Source: Sphingobacterium athyrii
Lineage (GTDB): Bacteria; Bacteroidota; Bacteroidia; Sphingobacteriales; Sphingobacteriaceae
Assembly: GCF_003071065.1 (NCBI RefSeq)
Contig: NZ_QCXX01000003.1
Span: forward strand, 636,687 to 700,686
DNA: 64,000 nt
Reading direction: 5' to 3'
How positions within the stretch are numbered: the first letter of the stretch is position 1; every line of letters begins with the position of its first letter. A program made the position numbers and the translations under genes. Positions 45,281 to 53,190 of this stretch are shown piece after piece. The notes under the pieces were generated by a model, which ran no database searches, was not told where the DNA came from, and saw only the letters and a list, made by a program, of their open reading frames with translations.

Positions 45281-46348
45281 ATGGGACATAATCTAAATTT
45301 CAACAACGGTAAATATTCGTTTTTCAGCGTAAAGGAAAAAGCATGGCACGGTCTGGGTCAGATCGTAGAAGACTACCCGACAAGTGCCGAAGCAATCAAA
45401 CACGCAGGGCTTGACTATGAAGTCGAAAAAAGCCCCCTATTCACCAAAGGTTCAGGAATCGTACAGATTGCAGACGGAATTGTCATACAGGACACGGAAA
45501 TCGAAGTACCCAACTATTTTGCCAATATCCGTACAGATAACAATACCGTACTCGGTGTTGTGGGCAAGGATTACCACATCGTGCAAAATAAGGATGCCTT
45601 TACATTTTTTGATGCTATTGTAGGCGGTGGCAGTGGAATACTGTACGAAACAGCAGGGGCGCTCGGACAGGGTGAACGCATTTTTATTACCGCCAAACTT
45701 CCGAACTATATCCGTATCGGGAACTCGGACGATGTAATCGAAAAATACATCTTCTTAACCACAAGCCACGACGGAAGCGGTAGCATTACAGCAGCCTTCA
45801 CCCCTATCCGTATTGTCTGCCAAAATACCCTCAACGCATCACTACGCAACATGAGCAATGTTGTCCGCATCAAACATACCGCAGGGGCTAAACAACGCCT
45901 GAACGATGCACACAAGGTAATGGGGCTCGCAAATGCAATGACGATGCAGATGGACGGCATTTTCAATAATTGGACAAAAGTCAAAGTGAAAGATAGTGAA
46001 ATCCGAAAACTCATACAGCTTGCCCTCTGCCCCAATAAGGAAACCTTTGACCTGCTAAAAAAAGGGGCTGACGATGAACTTTCAACCATGTTCAAAAACA
46101 CTGTGGACGATGCATTCGCCTATGCCATGATGAACGATACCCAACAGATGGAAACCACTAAAGGGACGTTGTTCGGGGCTTATAATGCAGTCACGGGATA
46201 TTTTCAGAACGTCAGAAACTACAAAAACGCCGAAGCGAAGTTACAGAGTATCGTGTTGGGCGGTACGGCTCAACTCAAAACGCAAAAGGCATTTGACCTC
46301 TGCACTTCTTTTGAGAAAATCGGAACGGATGTATTCCAGATGAACTAA
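45281..46348 (+). CDS. DUF932 phage/plasmid-like protein
   Basis: The start at 45281 gives 355 residues. The frame is open further upstream, but that part is a shadow of ssb. KEKAWHGLGQIVEDYPTSAEAIKHAGLDYEV is the family opening, and VRTDNNTVLGVVGKDYHIVQNKDAF-like text, TTSHDGSGSITAAFTPIRIVCQNTL and FGAYNAVTGYFQN are typical of the DUF932 / TIGR03299 phage-plasmid family. Function is unknown; the gene recurs beside ssb and PRTRC genes in Bacteroidetes mobile elements. Confidence 0.9.
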   Translation: MGHNLNFNNGKYSFFSVKEKAWHGLGQIVEDYPTSAEAIKHAGLDYEVEKSPLFTKGSGIVQIADGIVIQDTEIEVPNYFANIRTDNNTVLGVVGKDYHIVQNKDAFTFFDAIVGGGSGILYETAGALGQGERIFITAKLPNYIRIGNSDDVIEKYIFLTTSHDGSGSITAAFTPIRIVCQNTLNASLRNMSNVVRIKHTAGAKQRLNDAHKVMGLANAMTMQMDGIFNNWTKVKVKDSEIRKLIQLALCPNKETFDLLKKGADDELSTMFKNTVDDAFAYAMMNDTQQMETTKGTLFGAYNAVTGYFQNVRNYKNAEAKLQSIVLGGTAQLKTQKAFDLCTSFEKIGTDVFQMN

Positions 46349-46359
46349 AAAAATGATGT

Positions 46360-46393
46360 ATAGGTGGCAGTCCCGTACGAATCTGCCACCTAT
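46360..46393 (+). terminator. Hairpin after the DUF932 gene
   Basis: ATAGGTGGCAG and its exact complement CTGCCACCTAT enclose a 12-base loop. The following sequence is only moderately T-rich, so it may act as a partial terminator or an RNA-stability hairpin inside the operon. Confidence 0.55.
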
Positions 46394-46417
46394 TTATTAA
46401 CCCCAAAAGATTTTAAA

Positions 46418-46822
46418 ATGAAAACATTACAGCAAATGGATAACCTCGAAAGAGCTTATTTACTCGCAAGATTATTTCCTGATGAACTTCAGGTAATCAC
46501 CCAATTCATCAAAAAAGAAGCAGAATTATTTAACCGAAACCGTGAGCAGGTGTTTAACGAATGGACGGAAAAAAATATTGATGCCAACCGTTGGTATGAC
46601 TTCATAAACAATTTTGAACGCAGGTACGACAAAAACGGTGCAAGGCTGTACAGAAATAAAAGGACATTCAGAGATCAGCTTTTCGATGGTTATGATGCCC
46701 TATTCACGATACACTGCCTAATCGTATACGCAGACAGCACATTTTGCAATCTGAAATTAAGACAGGCGATACACCTGTTTTTCGGAAATCACAAGTTTTT
46801 AGCAATCACCTTTAACAACTAA
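46418..46822 (+). CDS. Hypothetical PRTRC-operon protein, 134 residues
   Basis: The start at 46418 follows the hairpin; the frame upstream would read through it. The protein is helical with aromatic-rich stretches (FNEWTEKNIDANRWYDFINNFERRYDKNG, in part) and ends with hydrophobic strands. No family is recognised. Its place between the DUF932 gene and the PRTRC genes and the conserved direction make it an operon member. Confidence 0.6.
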   Translation: MKTLQQMDNLERAYLLARLFPDELQVITQFIKKEAELFNRNREQVFNEWTEKNIDANRWYDFINNFERRYDKNGARLYRNKRTFRDQLFDGYDALFTIHCLIVYADSTFCNLKLRQAIHLFFGNHKFLAITFNN

Positions 46823-46835
46823 AAAAAATAAAATT

Positions 46836-47192
46836 ATGACACGTTCAAATATGCACATCACATTCAGTAACGGAAAATCAATCATCTGTGTATTGGATTC
46901 ATCAAGCGCACCCGAACAGGGCTACATTGTCGAAGATATTCTTCTTCCCCTTCTTGCGCTCAACGATGCAGATCAGGAGCTTTCATTAATCAAAAAACAC
47001 TGCACGATGGACGAAAGACGTTGCAATGCCTGCTATCGCTATTACGTCAACCTTATGACCAAAGAAGTAACCCTATTTGAGGAAAATTACAGCTTTCGGG
47101 CAGACAGGTTTAGAAAAGGCAAGGATATTACCCAACGCTATACCAACTACGTAGAAACCTTAAATAACGGAAAGGATGAAAAAGGAAAATGA
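46836..47192 (+). CDS. Hypothetical PRTRC-operon protein, 118 residues
   Basis: A soluble protein with an N-terminal beta pattern (MHITFSNGKSIICVLD), an acidic helical centre and RRCNACYRYYVN, which has a single CxxC pair. No complete zinc site is seen. Its 3' end overlaps the next gene by 17 bases. Family unknown. Confidence 0.55.
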   Translation: MTRSNMHITFSNGKSIICVLDSSSAPEQGYIVEDILLPLLALNDADQELSLIKKHCTMDERRCNACYRYYVNLMTKEVTLFEENYSFRADRFRKGKDITQRYTNYVETLNNGKDEKGK

Positions 47193-47385
47193 TACAGAAT
47201 TTCAGGCGCTCACCATCATCGCCGAAATGGTGATGAGTTTCAAACAGCTCCACGTACTTAACATTTCAATGAAAGACCGGAAAGAATTACAGTTCGTCAG
47301 AACAAGCCTTGAAAAAGTGATACACGACAATGGTTATCAAATGACCTACGATAAAAATATAAAATACAATATCATCAAATTATAA
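47176..47385 (+). CDS. Hypothetical PRTRC-operon protein, 69 residues
   Basis: A small helical protein (FQALTIIAEMVMSFKQLH, KELQFVRTSLEKVIHDNG). Its ATG overlaps the end of the previous gene, and its stop is 3 bases before the next ATG. The tight packing supports it as a real gene. No function can be given. Confidence 0.55.
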   Translation: MKKENDTEFQALTIIAEMVMSFKQLHVLNISMKDRKELQFVRTSLEKVIHDNGYQMTYDKNIKYNIIKL

Positions 47386-47388
47386 GCA

Positions 47389-47757
47389 ATGGACATTTTA
47401 GCAAAATACAAGTTCGCAGATTGGCTGTATAATCGGTTTGTGGAAAATTACAAAAATAAAAACATCACAGAAGCCTTTACTTTCCTTACCGTCTTGTCAG
47501 AATACAAATTCTTTGCACAGGATATACGCAAACTTTCAGACCAACGTAGACACATCAAGGAACTGCACACAAAAATCACAAAGGCACTTAAAGAGGAAAC
47601 AGCGCACAAACTGTTCCTGACGGGAGAAGAAGGAAAAGCAGAATTTAACAGAGAAATGAAAGCCTATGAAGATTTTCTACGGAAAGAAGGCTTTTCCGAA
47701 CAGGCTATCACAGAATACGTAAGCGACAGAAAAATGAATTATTATGGAAGCAACTAA
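47389..47757 (+). CDS. Hypothetical PRTRC-operon protein, 122 residues
   Basis: The protein is helical and charged throughout, with a Lys/Glu-rich middle (RRHIKELHTKITKALKEETAHKLF). No motif is recognised. It overlaps the start of the PRTRC E gene by 14 bases, so translation is likely coupled. Confidence 0.55.
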   Translation: MDILAKYKFADWLYNRFVENYKNKNITEAFTFLTVLSEYKFFAQDIRKLSDQRRHIKELHTKITKALKEETAHKLFLTGEEGKAEFNREMKAYEDFLRKEGFSEQAITEYVSDRKMNYYGSN

Positions 47758-48310
47758 TTTCTTTAGACAGATTTCGCAAATGGAAATGAACAGCAAATTG
47801 ATGCTCACCATTACCAAAGCGACAGAAAGCACGATAATCGTTTCGATTTTAGTGGAAAATGACAGTTGTGGGGACAAGGCGAAAAACCTGATTCCTCCCT
47901 TTAACCTGAAAGGTACGCCCGAAGAACTGGACGAGGGATTCTTTGCGCATATCAAACAACCTGTACGCACGGCTACAGGACTGCTGTCCAATTTGGAAAA
48001 CTTTATGAAACAGGTAGAACTCGCTCAGGCTAATTCTGCAATGGAAAAAGAGAAATCCACAAAAGAACAAAAGGACAAAGATTCAAAAAATAGGAAATAC
48101 AGCGAAGCCATGCTAAAGGCGGATGCTCTTGTAAAAGAGGGAAAATACAAAGAAGCATGGACAGCATTGCCGAAAGTTGGGGATTATCCTGAACATTCGG
48201 AAGAAATCAAGAAAAAGCAGGAAATATGCGAACGGCAGTTTGCCCCTAGCCTGTTTTCTGATGATGCGCAAGAAACAGCCGAAATAACCGAAATAACCCA
48301 AGACGAATAA
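47744..48310 (+). CDS. PRTRC system protein E
   Basis: The 188-residue protein matches PRTRC E. The N-terminal domain of about 95 residues has FRQISQMEMNSKLMLTITK, IPPFNLKGTPEELDEGFF and QPVRTATGLLSNLENFM. A Lys/Glu-rich hinge follows, then a C-terminal helical pair with SEAMLKADALVKEGKYKEAWTALPK, resembling a single TPR. The role in the PRTRC system is unknown. It lies one gene ahead of the ubiquitin-like PRTRC C. Confidence 0.85.
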   Translation: MEATNFFRQISQMEMNSKLMLTITKATESTIIVSILVENDSCGDKAKNLIPPFNLKGTPEELDEGFFAHIKQPVRTATGLLSNLENFMKQVELAQANSAMEKEKSTKEQKDKDSKNRKYSEAMLKADALVKEGKYKEAWTALPKVGDYPEHSEEIKKKQEICERQFAPSLFSDDAQETAEITEITQDE

Positions 48311-48327
48311 TATCTAAAATCAATATT

Positions 48328-48546
48328 ATGTTAGTAGCAACAACACTTCCACGGGTATTCATACTCAAAGAGAAAGAACAGGAAATCAGGCTTGACGACC
48401 CTGAACCACAATGGAGCGTACAGGCAGTTCTGAATTTCTATTCTAATAACTACCCTGTGCTGACAACAGCTAAAATTTCACGCCCAACAATTATGGACGA
48501 CACGGTGCTATACCGATTTGAAACAGTGATAGGAACTAAAGGTTAA
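48328..48546 (+). CDS. PRTRC system protein C, ubiquitin-like (Prok_Ub)
   Basis: The 72-residue protein has the order strand-strand-helix-strand-strand of a beta-grasp fold: RVFILKEK, QEIRLDD, WSVQAVLNFYSNNY, TTAKISR and VLYRFETVIG. It ends exactly in GTKG, so the C-terminal residue is Gly72. The PRTRC C family is one of the prokaryotic ubiquitin-like families in Pfam (Prok_Ub, from memory). A mature Gly end would be usable directly by an E1 without a processing protease, and no JAB peptidase is seen nearby. Conjugation has to be inferred from neighbours B and ThiF. Confidence 0.85.
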   Translation: MLVATTLPRVFILKEKEQEIRLDDPEPQWSVQAVLNFYSNNYPVLTTAKISRPTIMDDTVLYRFETVIGTKG

Positions 48547-48562
48547 CTAAAAAATCAAACAC

Positions 48563-49714
48563 ATGAATTATGCAAACACAATATCCCGAAACGGTAAAGC
48601 TACCAAGAAAAGCAAGCGAATTGCAGTTGTATCAGCAGTTGGGACAGTTCGAGCGGTGGATGAGAAGACCAAAGGATGCAGGGGAACTGCGGAAGGACAA
48701 ACCAAAGTCCGTCCCACCTGCGATGTTACCAATGCCTTTTTAAGATTTCGTTTCTACCCAAGATTGCAGGAAACCGAAACTGTACAGGATTGTAACAGAT
48801 TGAAAATGGACAGGGATTTTTTTAAATCCCTGTCCCTAATAGCAGAAAAATTCAACCTTTCAATGTTGGACGACTGTACAAATATTCCTTTCCCCTACAA
48901 CATTGCCGAATCAATGGCACATCTAAAGAAACAGTTAAAAAAGACGGTTGCGGATTGGAGGGATGTCAGATTGATTCACCATAAAAACAGCACCTACTTT
49001 GCACAGGAAGATAGATACGATACGGGAATGAATTTATATTATATCCCTGTCTTTCCACTTTATAACATCTTGCAGAATAAGGAGACTACACAAGTTAGTG
49101 AGCTTTTGCTTTCTGTGTACGCCTACATCTTTCAGGTTCTTGGAATACCCTACTACAGAAGTGATGACTGTTATCTGTATTCCATGTATGAAACCCTCGA
49201 AAATTGGATATATGATGATGGAGCGGAGGAAGAGTTTATACAGGAAATCGATGATGCCAAAGCGATTGGTGACTTTATGCTAAAGCTAATCAGTGACCCC
49301 AAAAACCTGCGCAATTATAAAAATCGCTTAAAGTCCTTTGTCGCAAAAACTGATTTTGACAAACAATGTCTTTCCGTTGCGAAGTCGTTTTTTGGGCTTC
49401 TTACCAAGTACCCAAAAGTTAGGATTGACCGAAAATTCTACCCTTTACGTTTCAGGGAAGAAATTGACGACATTGAGCGTCCTGTTGCATTGGATAACTA
49501 TGTTTCTTTCTGCGCTTCCATACAAGGATGCTTATTTGAATCACTCTGCCAATCAGTAAACGATGATTTACAGGAATATAGTGAAATAGACGAGCCTACC
49601 CGTTTTATCCCTTATGACAATCGAAAAATCAAGGAAAATGATTTTGATTTCGAAAGCAGGTTATTTGATAGCCTTGACAATCTTATACAACTATGGCAGG
49701 AACATAATCGCTAA
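48563..49714 (+). CDS. PRTRC system protein F
   Basis: The 383-codon frame matches PRTRC F from about residue 60 on: DVTNAFLRFRFYPRLQET, LIAEKFNLSMLDDC, MNLYYIPVFPLYNILQ and VFQVLGIPYYRSDDCY-like text. The first 60 residues are rich in Arg, Lys, Thr and Gly and look less like a folded protein, and a better-looking 57-codon frame overlaps them in the +1 frame (48570-48743). The true start may therefore be later, for example the ATG at 48806-48808 (MDRDFF). The function of F is unknown. Confidence 0.75.
   Translation: MNYANTISRNGKATKKSKRIAVVSAVGTVRAVDEKTKGCRGTAEGQTKVRPTCDVTNAFLRFRFYPRLQETETVQDCNRLKMDRDFFKSLSLIAEKFNLSMLDDCTNIPFPYNIAESMAHLKKQLKKTVADWRDVRLIHHKNSTYFAQEDRYDTGMNLYYIPVFPLYNILQNKETTQVSELLLSVYAYIFQVLGIPYYRSDDCYLYSMYETLENWIYDDGAEEEFIQEIDDAKAIGDFMLKLISDPKNLRNYKNRLKSFVAKTDFDKQCLSVAKSFFGLLTKYPKVRIDRKFYPLRFREEIDDIERPVALDNYVSFCASIQGCLFESLCQSVNDDLQEYSEIDEPTRFIPYDNRKIKENDFDFESRLFDSLDNLIQLWQEHNR
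48570..48743 (+). CDS. Possible overlapping small gene inside the 5' end of the PRTRC F frame
   Basis: An ATG at 48570 opens a 57-codon frame, +1 relative to PRTRC F. The product reads like a natural protein with ELQLYQQLGQFERWMRRPKD and a proline-rich end (KSVPPAMLPMPF). The stop lies near the point where the F frame begins to look like a true protein, as in coupled translation. Either frame, or both, may be translated. Confidence 0.4.
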   Translation: MQTQYPETVKLPRKASELQLYQQLGQFERWMRRPKDAGELRKDKPKSVPPAMLPMPF

Positions 49715-49726
49715 AATTAATAACTC

Positions 49727-50452
49727 ATGGAAGATATTACAAACAGCTTCGGAACTTACTTCTACCCTTCTACTGCTTTGGTTTTTTATCAAAGTGAGGG
49801 CGGATATAACGATACTTATGTCGAATACTTTGATATGGATCGGAACGGAACGCCAATCAACGCCCATCCCCTTACAGCAGGTGAAGCAAAAAAGTTGGCA
49901 ACAGCATTAAATATTGATGAAGAAAACCTCAATCAATTAAGATCGGACGGTATTCTGCCTAATAACGTCTTGTCTTTTGATGCAAAATCTGCAACAATTA
50001 TTTGGTACACCAAAGCACAATTTCGGGAACTTCTTATTGCAGAAGGTCTTGGAATAAAGTCAGGAACGGCGCACGTTCCTCCAATGGTTTGGAAGGCGGA
50101 CAGAGAATCACTCCATGTATATGCCTTAACCACAAACAGAAAACCAACACTAAACACACCACTGCATTATGCGCCCTTTTTTAATGTTTATGAAAATGGA
50201 ACGGTCTGCATGGGTACAGTGGACATAAAGGCATCAGAAACAGGGTCTATAAAAGAACTTATGACCTTATGGGAAAGCTATTTTTTCAATAGCTATTTCT
50301 CCCATCTTATGGCTGACCACAATCCTGTAAACGGAAACTGCGTATTACTTTGGGAAAGTTTAATTGGTTCTGAAAGCATTTTCCCAAATGAATTTCTTAT
50401 CAAAAACAATAAAAAACTTAAAGATATAATCTATGAAAGCGCCAAAAACTAA
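49727..50452 (+). CDS. PRTRC system protein B, E2-like (Prok-E2_D)
   Basis: The 241-residue protein matches PRTRC B, grouped with E2-like proteins in Pfam (Prok-E2_D, from memory). The best sign is FFNVYENGTVCMGTVDI (residues 151-167), which follows the eukaryotic E2 active-site pattern HPNVYxxGxVCL; Cys161 is then the candidate thioester cysteine. The N-terminal half is a beta-rich domain. Its 3' end overlaps the ThiF gene by 20 bases, so the two are translated together. Confidence 0.85.
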   Translation: MEDITNSFGTYFYPSTALVFYQSEGGYNDTYVEYFDMDRNGTPINAHPLTAGEAKKLATALNIDEENLNQLRSDGILPNNVLSFDAKSATIIWYTKAQFRELLIAEGLGIKSGTAHVPPMVWKADRESLHVYALTTNRKPTLNTPLHYAPFFNVYENGTVCMGTVDIKASETGSIKELMTLWESYFFNSYFSHLMADHNPVNGNCVLLWESLIGSESIFPNEFLIKNNKKLKDIIYESAKN

Positions 50453-51245
50453 CGTCCATTTCTTGGATAATTATCTACTCAGTCCGACAAACCCAATACG
50501 TATTAATGTTATCGGTGCAGGTGGTACAGGCTCCAAAATTATGACTGCTTTAATGGAAATCAACCATAGCTTATTGGAACTCGACCATCCAGGCTTAGAT
50601 GTTTGTCTGTGGGATGATGATATTATCACTTCCGCAAATGTAGGTCGCCAACGCTTTGCAGAATCAGAAAAGGGACTTTTCAAATCACAGGCAATCATCA
50701 ATCGACTGAACCGCTGGTCGGGTACAAACTGGAAAGCAGAAACAAAAAGATTTGAACGTGATTTCGATGGTAAAATACCAGACTATGCAGGAGCTTCGGT
50801 TTATGTATCCTGTACGGATACGGTTGCTTCAAGATTTGCAATTTCAGAAATACTGCACGAACTTAATAAGAAGTATCAAAACCACAGGGACAAGGGAAGA
50901 TATTGGTTAGACCTCGGCAACTCAAAAGATACAGGACAGGCAGTTCTTTCCACAATCGGAAGGATAGAACAGCCTGCATCTAAGAAATTTAAAACCTTTG
51001 AAACCCTGCCCTCGATAATTGAAGAGTATGGGAATGCTATGGTAAGTTCAGAACAAGAAGACAACACACCGAGCTGCTCTCTCGCTGAAGCGCTCTCAAA
51101 ACAGGATCTTTTTATTAGTAGCACCATTGCTCAATTGGGGGCTTCACTCCTTTGGAATCTGTTTAAAACGGGAATGACTGAAAATCGGGGTTTCTTTTTA
51201 AATCTACAAAATTTTAGAACCCAACCTATTTGCGTAGGCAGTTGA
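50433..51245 (+). CDS. PRTRC system ThiF-family E1-like protein
   Basis: The 270-residue protein is a ThiF/E1-type adenylating enzyme. It shows INVIGAGGTGSKIMTAL (nucleotide-binding loop, about residues 24-40), DVCLWDDDIITSANVGRQRF (Asp and Arg residues of the adenylation site) and SCTDTVASR. TPSCSLAEALSKQDLF carries Cys215, which is in the place of a possible catalytic cysteine. It would adenylate the C-terminal Gly of PRTRC C. It is the last gene of the operon; no zinc-ligand CxxC pairs are seen. Confidence 0.88.
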   Translation: MKAPKTNVHFLDNYLLSPTNPIRINVIGAGGTGSKIMTALMEINHSLLELDHPGLDVCLWDDDIITSANVGRQRFAESEKGLFKSQAIINRLNRWSGTNWKAETKRFERDFDGKIPDYAGASVYVSCTDTVASRFAISEILHELNKKYQNHRDKGRYWLDLGNSKDTGQAVLSTIGRIEQPASKKFKTFETLPSIIEEYGNAMVSSEQEDNTPSCSLAEALSKQDLFISSTIAQLGASLLWNLFKTGMTENRGFFLNLQNFRTQPICVGS

Positions 51246-51260
51246 AAAAACTGCCCCGCG

Positions 51261-51340
51261 GCCAAAAGCCTACGGCTTTTGGCGGGAAATCGGCTACAAC
51301 GGCTGTTCCCTTCCTATTGCGTCCACCTCTACAGCCGTTG
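51261..51340. repeat. Two hairpins after the PRTRC operon
   Basis: GCCAAAAGCC (51261-51270) and its exact complement (51274-51283) surround a TAC loop. CAACGGCTGT (51297-51306) and its exact complement ACAGCCGTTG (51331-51340) form a second pair. The region is richer in G and C than its surroundings. They may end PRTRC transcription or mark an old module junction. Confidence 0.65.
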
Positions 51341-51391
51341 AGGGTTATTTATTGGATACACAGTATCCAAGAAGCTTCGCAGAAATATCTC

Positions 51392-51898
51392 TTAACCAAT
51401 AATATTTAGGCACTCTATATATGCACTTTCAGAATCATCAGTCCAAATTTCATAATTTTCTCCATCTTGGTTCTTATCCCACTCGTGATATTCTCGTTGC
51501 ATGACATCTTGCCAGGAAGGAACTTTCAGACCGTCAATATCTGGTTTCCTGTTTTCAACCCTGCTTTTGTGCAATATATGGTCTTTTATTTTCAGTTCGA
51601 ACTGTATAGTTTCGGCTTTGGTTCTCTCTGCCAATTGATTGAACATTTTCCTACTGATATGCAAAGGGTTTACCGTATCAATGATTACATTGTGTCCTAA
51701 ATTAAGATTTTCGTACGCTAAATTTATCAATGCTTCATATCCTTCACCCTCCTGTCCAGCTTTGGCATTCCTTAATAAAAAAGGACTTTCAATACAATCA
51801 ACCCGCAAATAGAAATATTTGAGTTCCTTGGACAACCTTCTTGCTAATGTGGTTTTCCCTGTTCCAGGTAATCCAGCTAAAATGATTAATTTACTCAT
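51392..51898 (-). CDS. P-loop kinase-like ATPase (AAA_33 type)
   Basis: The 168-residue protein starts with LIILAGLPGTGKTTLARRLSKEL (Walker A, residues 9-16) and has VIIDTVNPLHISRK, the Walker B-like strand and helix. This is the shape of small nucleotide or polynucleotide kinases and zeta-like proteins. The substrate is unknown. The gene lies on the minus strand, and a terminator 80 bases upstream closes the previous operon, so it has its own promoter. Confidence 0.75.
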   Translation of the reverse strand: MSKLIILAGLPGTGKTTLARRLSKELKYFYLRVDCIESPFLLRNAKAGQEGEGYEALINLAYENLNLGHNVIIDTVNPLHISRKMFNQLAERTKAETIQFELKIKDHILHKSRVENRKPDIDGLKVPSWQDVMQREYHEWDKNQDGENYEIWTDDSESAYIECLNIIG

Positions 51899-51977
51899 AT
51901 CTTCAAAATGTATTTAGATTCTCATTTTATGAAAAAATAACTGTCAATCTATTATGTTTCATCTGGCTAAATGTAAT

Positions 51978-52003
51978 AAAAAAGCTACCTGAGAGGTAGC
52001 TCC
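51978..52003 (-). terminator. Terminator downstream of the GAD-like gene
   Basis: On the minus strand AGCTACCT and AGGTAGCT form a perfect stem around a CTC loop, followed by a T run. It lies about 95 bases after the stop at 52098. Confidence 0.85.
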
Positions 52004-52097
52004 AATTATATCACTAATATCTATTACTTTCAGTGCCAAAATAAAACCCGAGAGTAAAGCGGCTTGTATGTTCTTATTAAGTGGAATCGTGAATTTC

Positions 52098-52655
52098 TTA
52101 CTCAATTTTACCAACAGTCTGTGATATCAAAGAAATGTGTACTTTTAAATTAACTTTATCCAAATTTTCAGATTTTTCAGCACCTCCTAATCCTAGTAAT
52201 GGAACATAGCCAAATGATTCCTCAAAATTTAAATCACCTAATCTTTTTTTGGCTGCTACAAAATTCTTCCCTAAAAGATCCGAATCAATATAAGTTGAAT
52301 CAGTTAAATCTTCAAATAGATATTTTAATCCTGACTCTAATACTTTAGATTTCCCGTGCCGATAATCTAGTAAAACAGTATGATTATTTTCCCAAATAAT
52401 CAAGTCTGACAAACCAGTTGCAAACATAACAATCGGATTTTGATATACTGGGCTATAAGAATCGCTTAAAATATTAGCAAATTCATCAGGATTTACAACT
52501 TTTAAATAGCCATCCATAAAAGATCCAAAACCATACTCTTTCCAGAAAGCAATCAATACTTCAGGCAGTTGATTTTGATACTTTTCGATGATTTCATTCG
52601 TAGGTTTTTCCTGAATGGTGTAATCAGGATACTGTTTAAAAAATTCTTCAAACAT
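52098..52655 (-). CDS. GAD-like/Tdi1-type candidate immunity protein (DUF1851)
   Basis: The 185-residue protein shows the GAD-like start (FFKQYPDYTIQEKPTNEIIEKYQNQLPEVLIAFWKEYGFG, seen in parts) and a second half with LLGKNFVAAKKRLGDLNFEESFGYVPLLGLGG, which matches the Tdi1-type T6SS immunity domain (DUF1851). Such proteins protect against T6SS DNase toxins. It lies downstream of the PAAR-like toxin gene with two other small genes in between. Whether it pairs with that toxin or is an orphan immunity gene is open. Confidence 0.75.
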   Translation of the reverse strand: MFEEFFKQYPDYTIQEKPTNEIIEKYQNQLPEVLIAFWKEYGFGSFMDGYLKVVNPDEFANILSDSYSPVYQNPIVMFATGLSDLIIWENNHTVLLDYRHGKSKVLESGLKYLFEDLTDSTYIDSDLLGKNFVAAKKRLGDLNFEESFGYVPLLGLGGAEKSENLDKVNLKVHISLISQTVGKIE

Positions 52656-52786
52656 ATTTAATATTTTGCTTTTACAAAAAAAAAATGATTTTCAACAAGT
52701 TATGGATAATGTACGTCAGAGAGGAATTTGCTCCAATCAATTTTTTTTGATTCAATCTGACTTCTATTTTACCCTTTCCAAATACA

Positions 52787-52818
52787 GTTAACAATCCAAT
52801 TGAAATTGGATTGTTAAC
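52787..52818. repeat. Perfect 14-bp inverted repeat
   Basis: GTTAACAATCCAAT and its exact complement flank a 4-base spacer (TGAA). No T run follows on either strand, which argues against a plain terminator. It lies between two candidate immunity genes (52098-52655 and 52904-53179). An operator or a recombination scar is possible. Confidence 0.7.
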
Positions 52819-52903
52819 CTAGTACGTAAGTTTATTTTGTTGCTTAGTCAACTCTCTGGTTGGTTAAAGCCATTATATTTAGAAACTTCTAGTACACTTA
52901 AAT

Positions 52904-53179
52904 CTATTTAGATTCTAAAAAATGTAATAATTTTTCAAGAATATGCTCGTCATTGGTGAAAATAACAAATCGATCCCTATCTTCTTGTTTTACCTTAACA
53001 TTTAATAAATCACTCAAAATAGCTTCGAACTTATCCACTTCATCATCTGAAAACCTCTCGTCGTCCTCAAGCGGCCAATTATCAATTAATAAATAGCTAA
53101 AGTTTTCATCAAATATTCTGATAATAGGTGTATTTTCGACAGGATAATTTTTGACAATAATTTCCTTAATTTCCTTCAT
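52904..53179 (-). CDS. Small acidic hypothetical protein, possible immunity protein
   Basis: The 91-residue protein is acidic and predicted alpha/beta (VENTPIIRIFDENFSYLLIDNWPLEDDERF, in part, then two helices). It lies 11 bases after the DUF4304-like gene in the toxin locus. Its size and charge fit toxin-immunity proteins, but it has no recognised family. Confidence 0.5.
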   Translation of the reverse strand: MKEIKEIIVKNYPVENTPIIRIFDENFSYLLIDNWPLEDDERFSDDEVDKFEAILSDLLNVKVKQEDRDRFVIFTNDEHILEKLLHFLESK

Positions 53180-53190
53180 AACAAAAAGAT

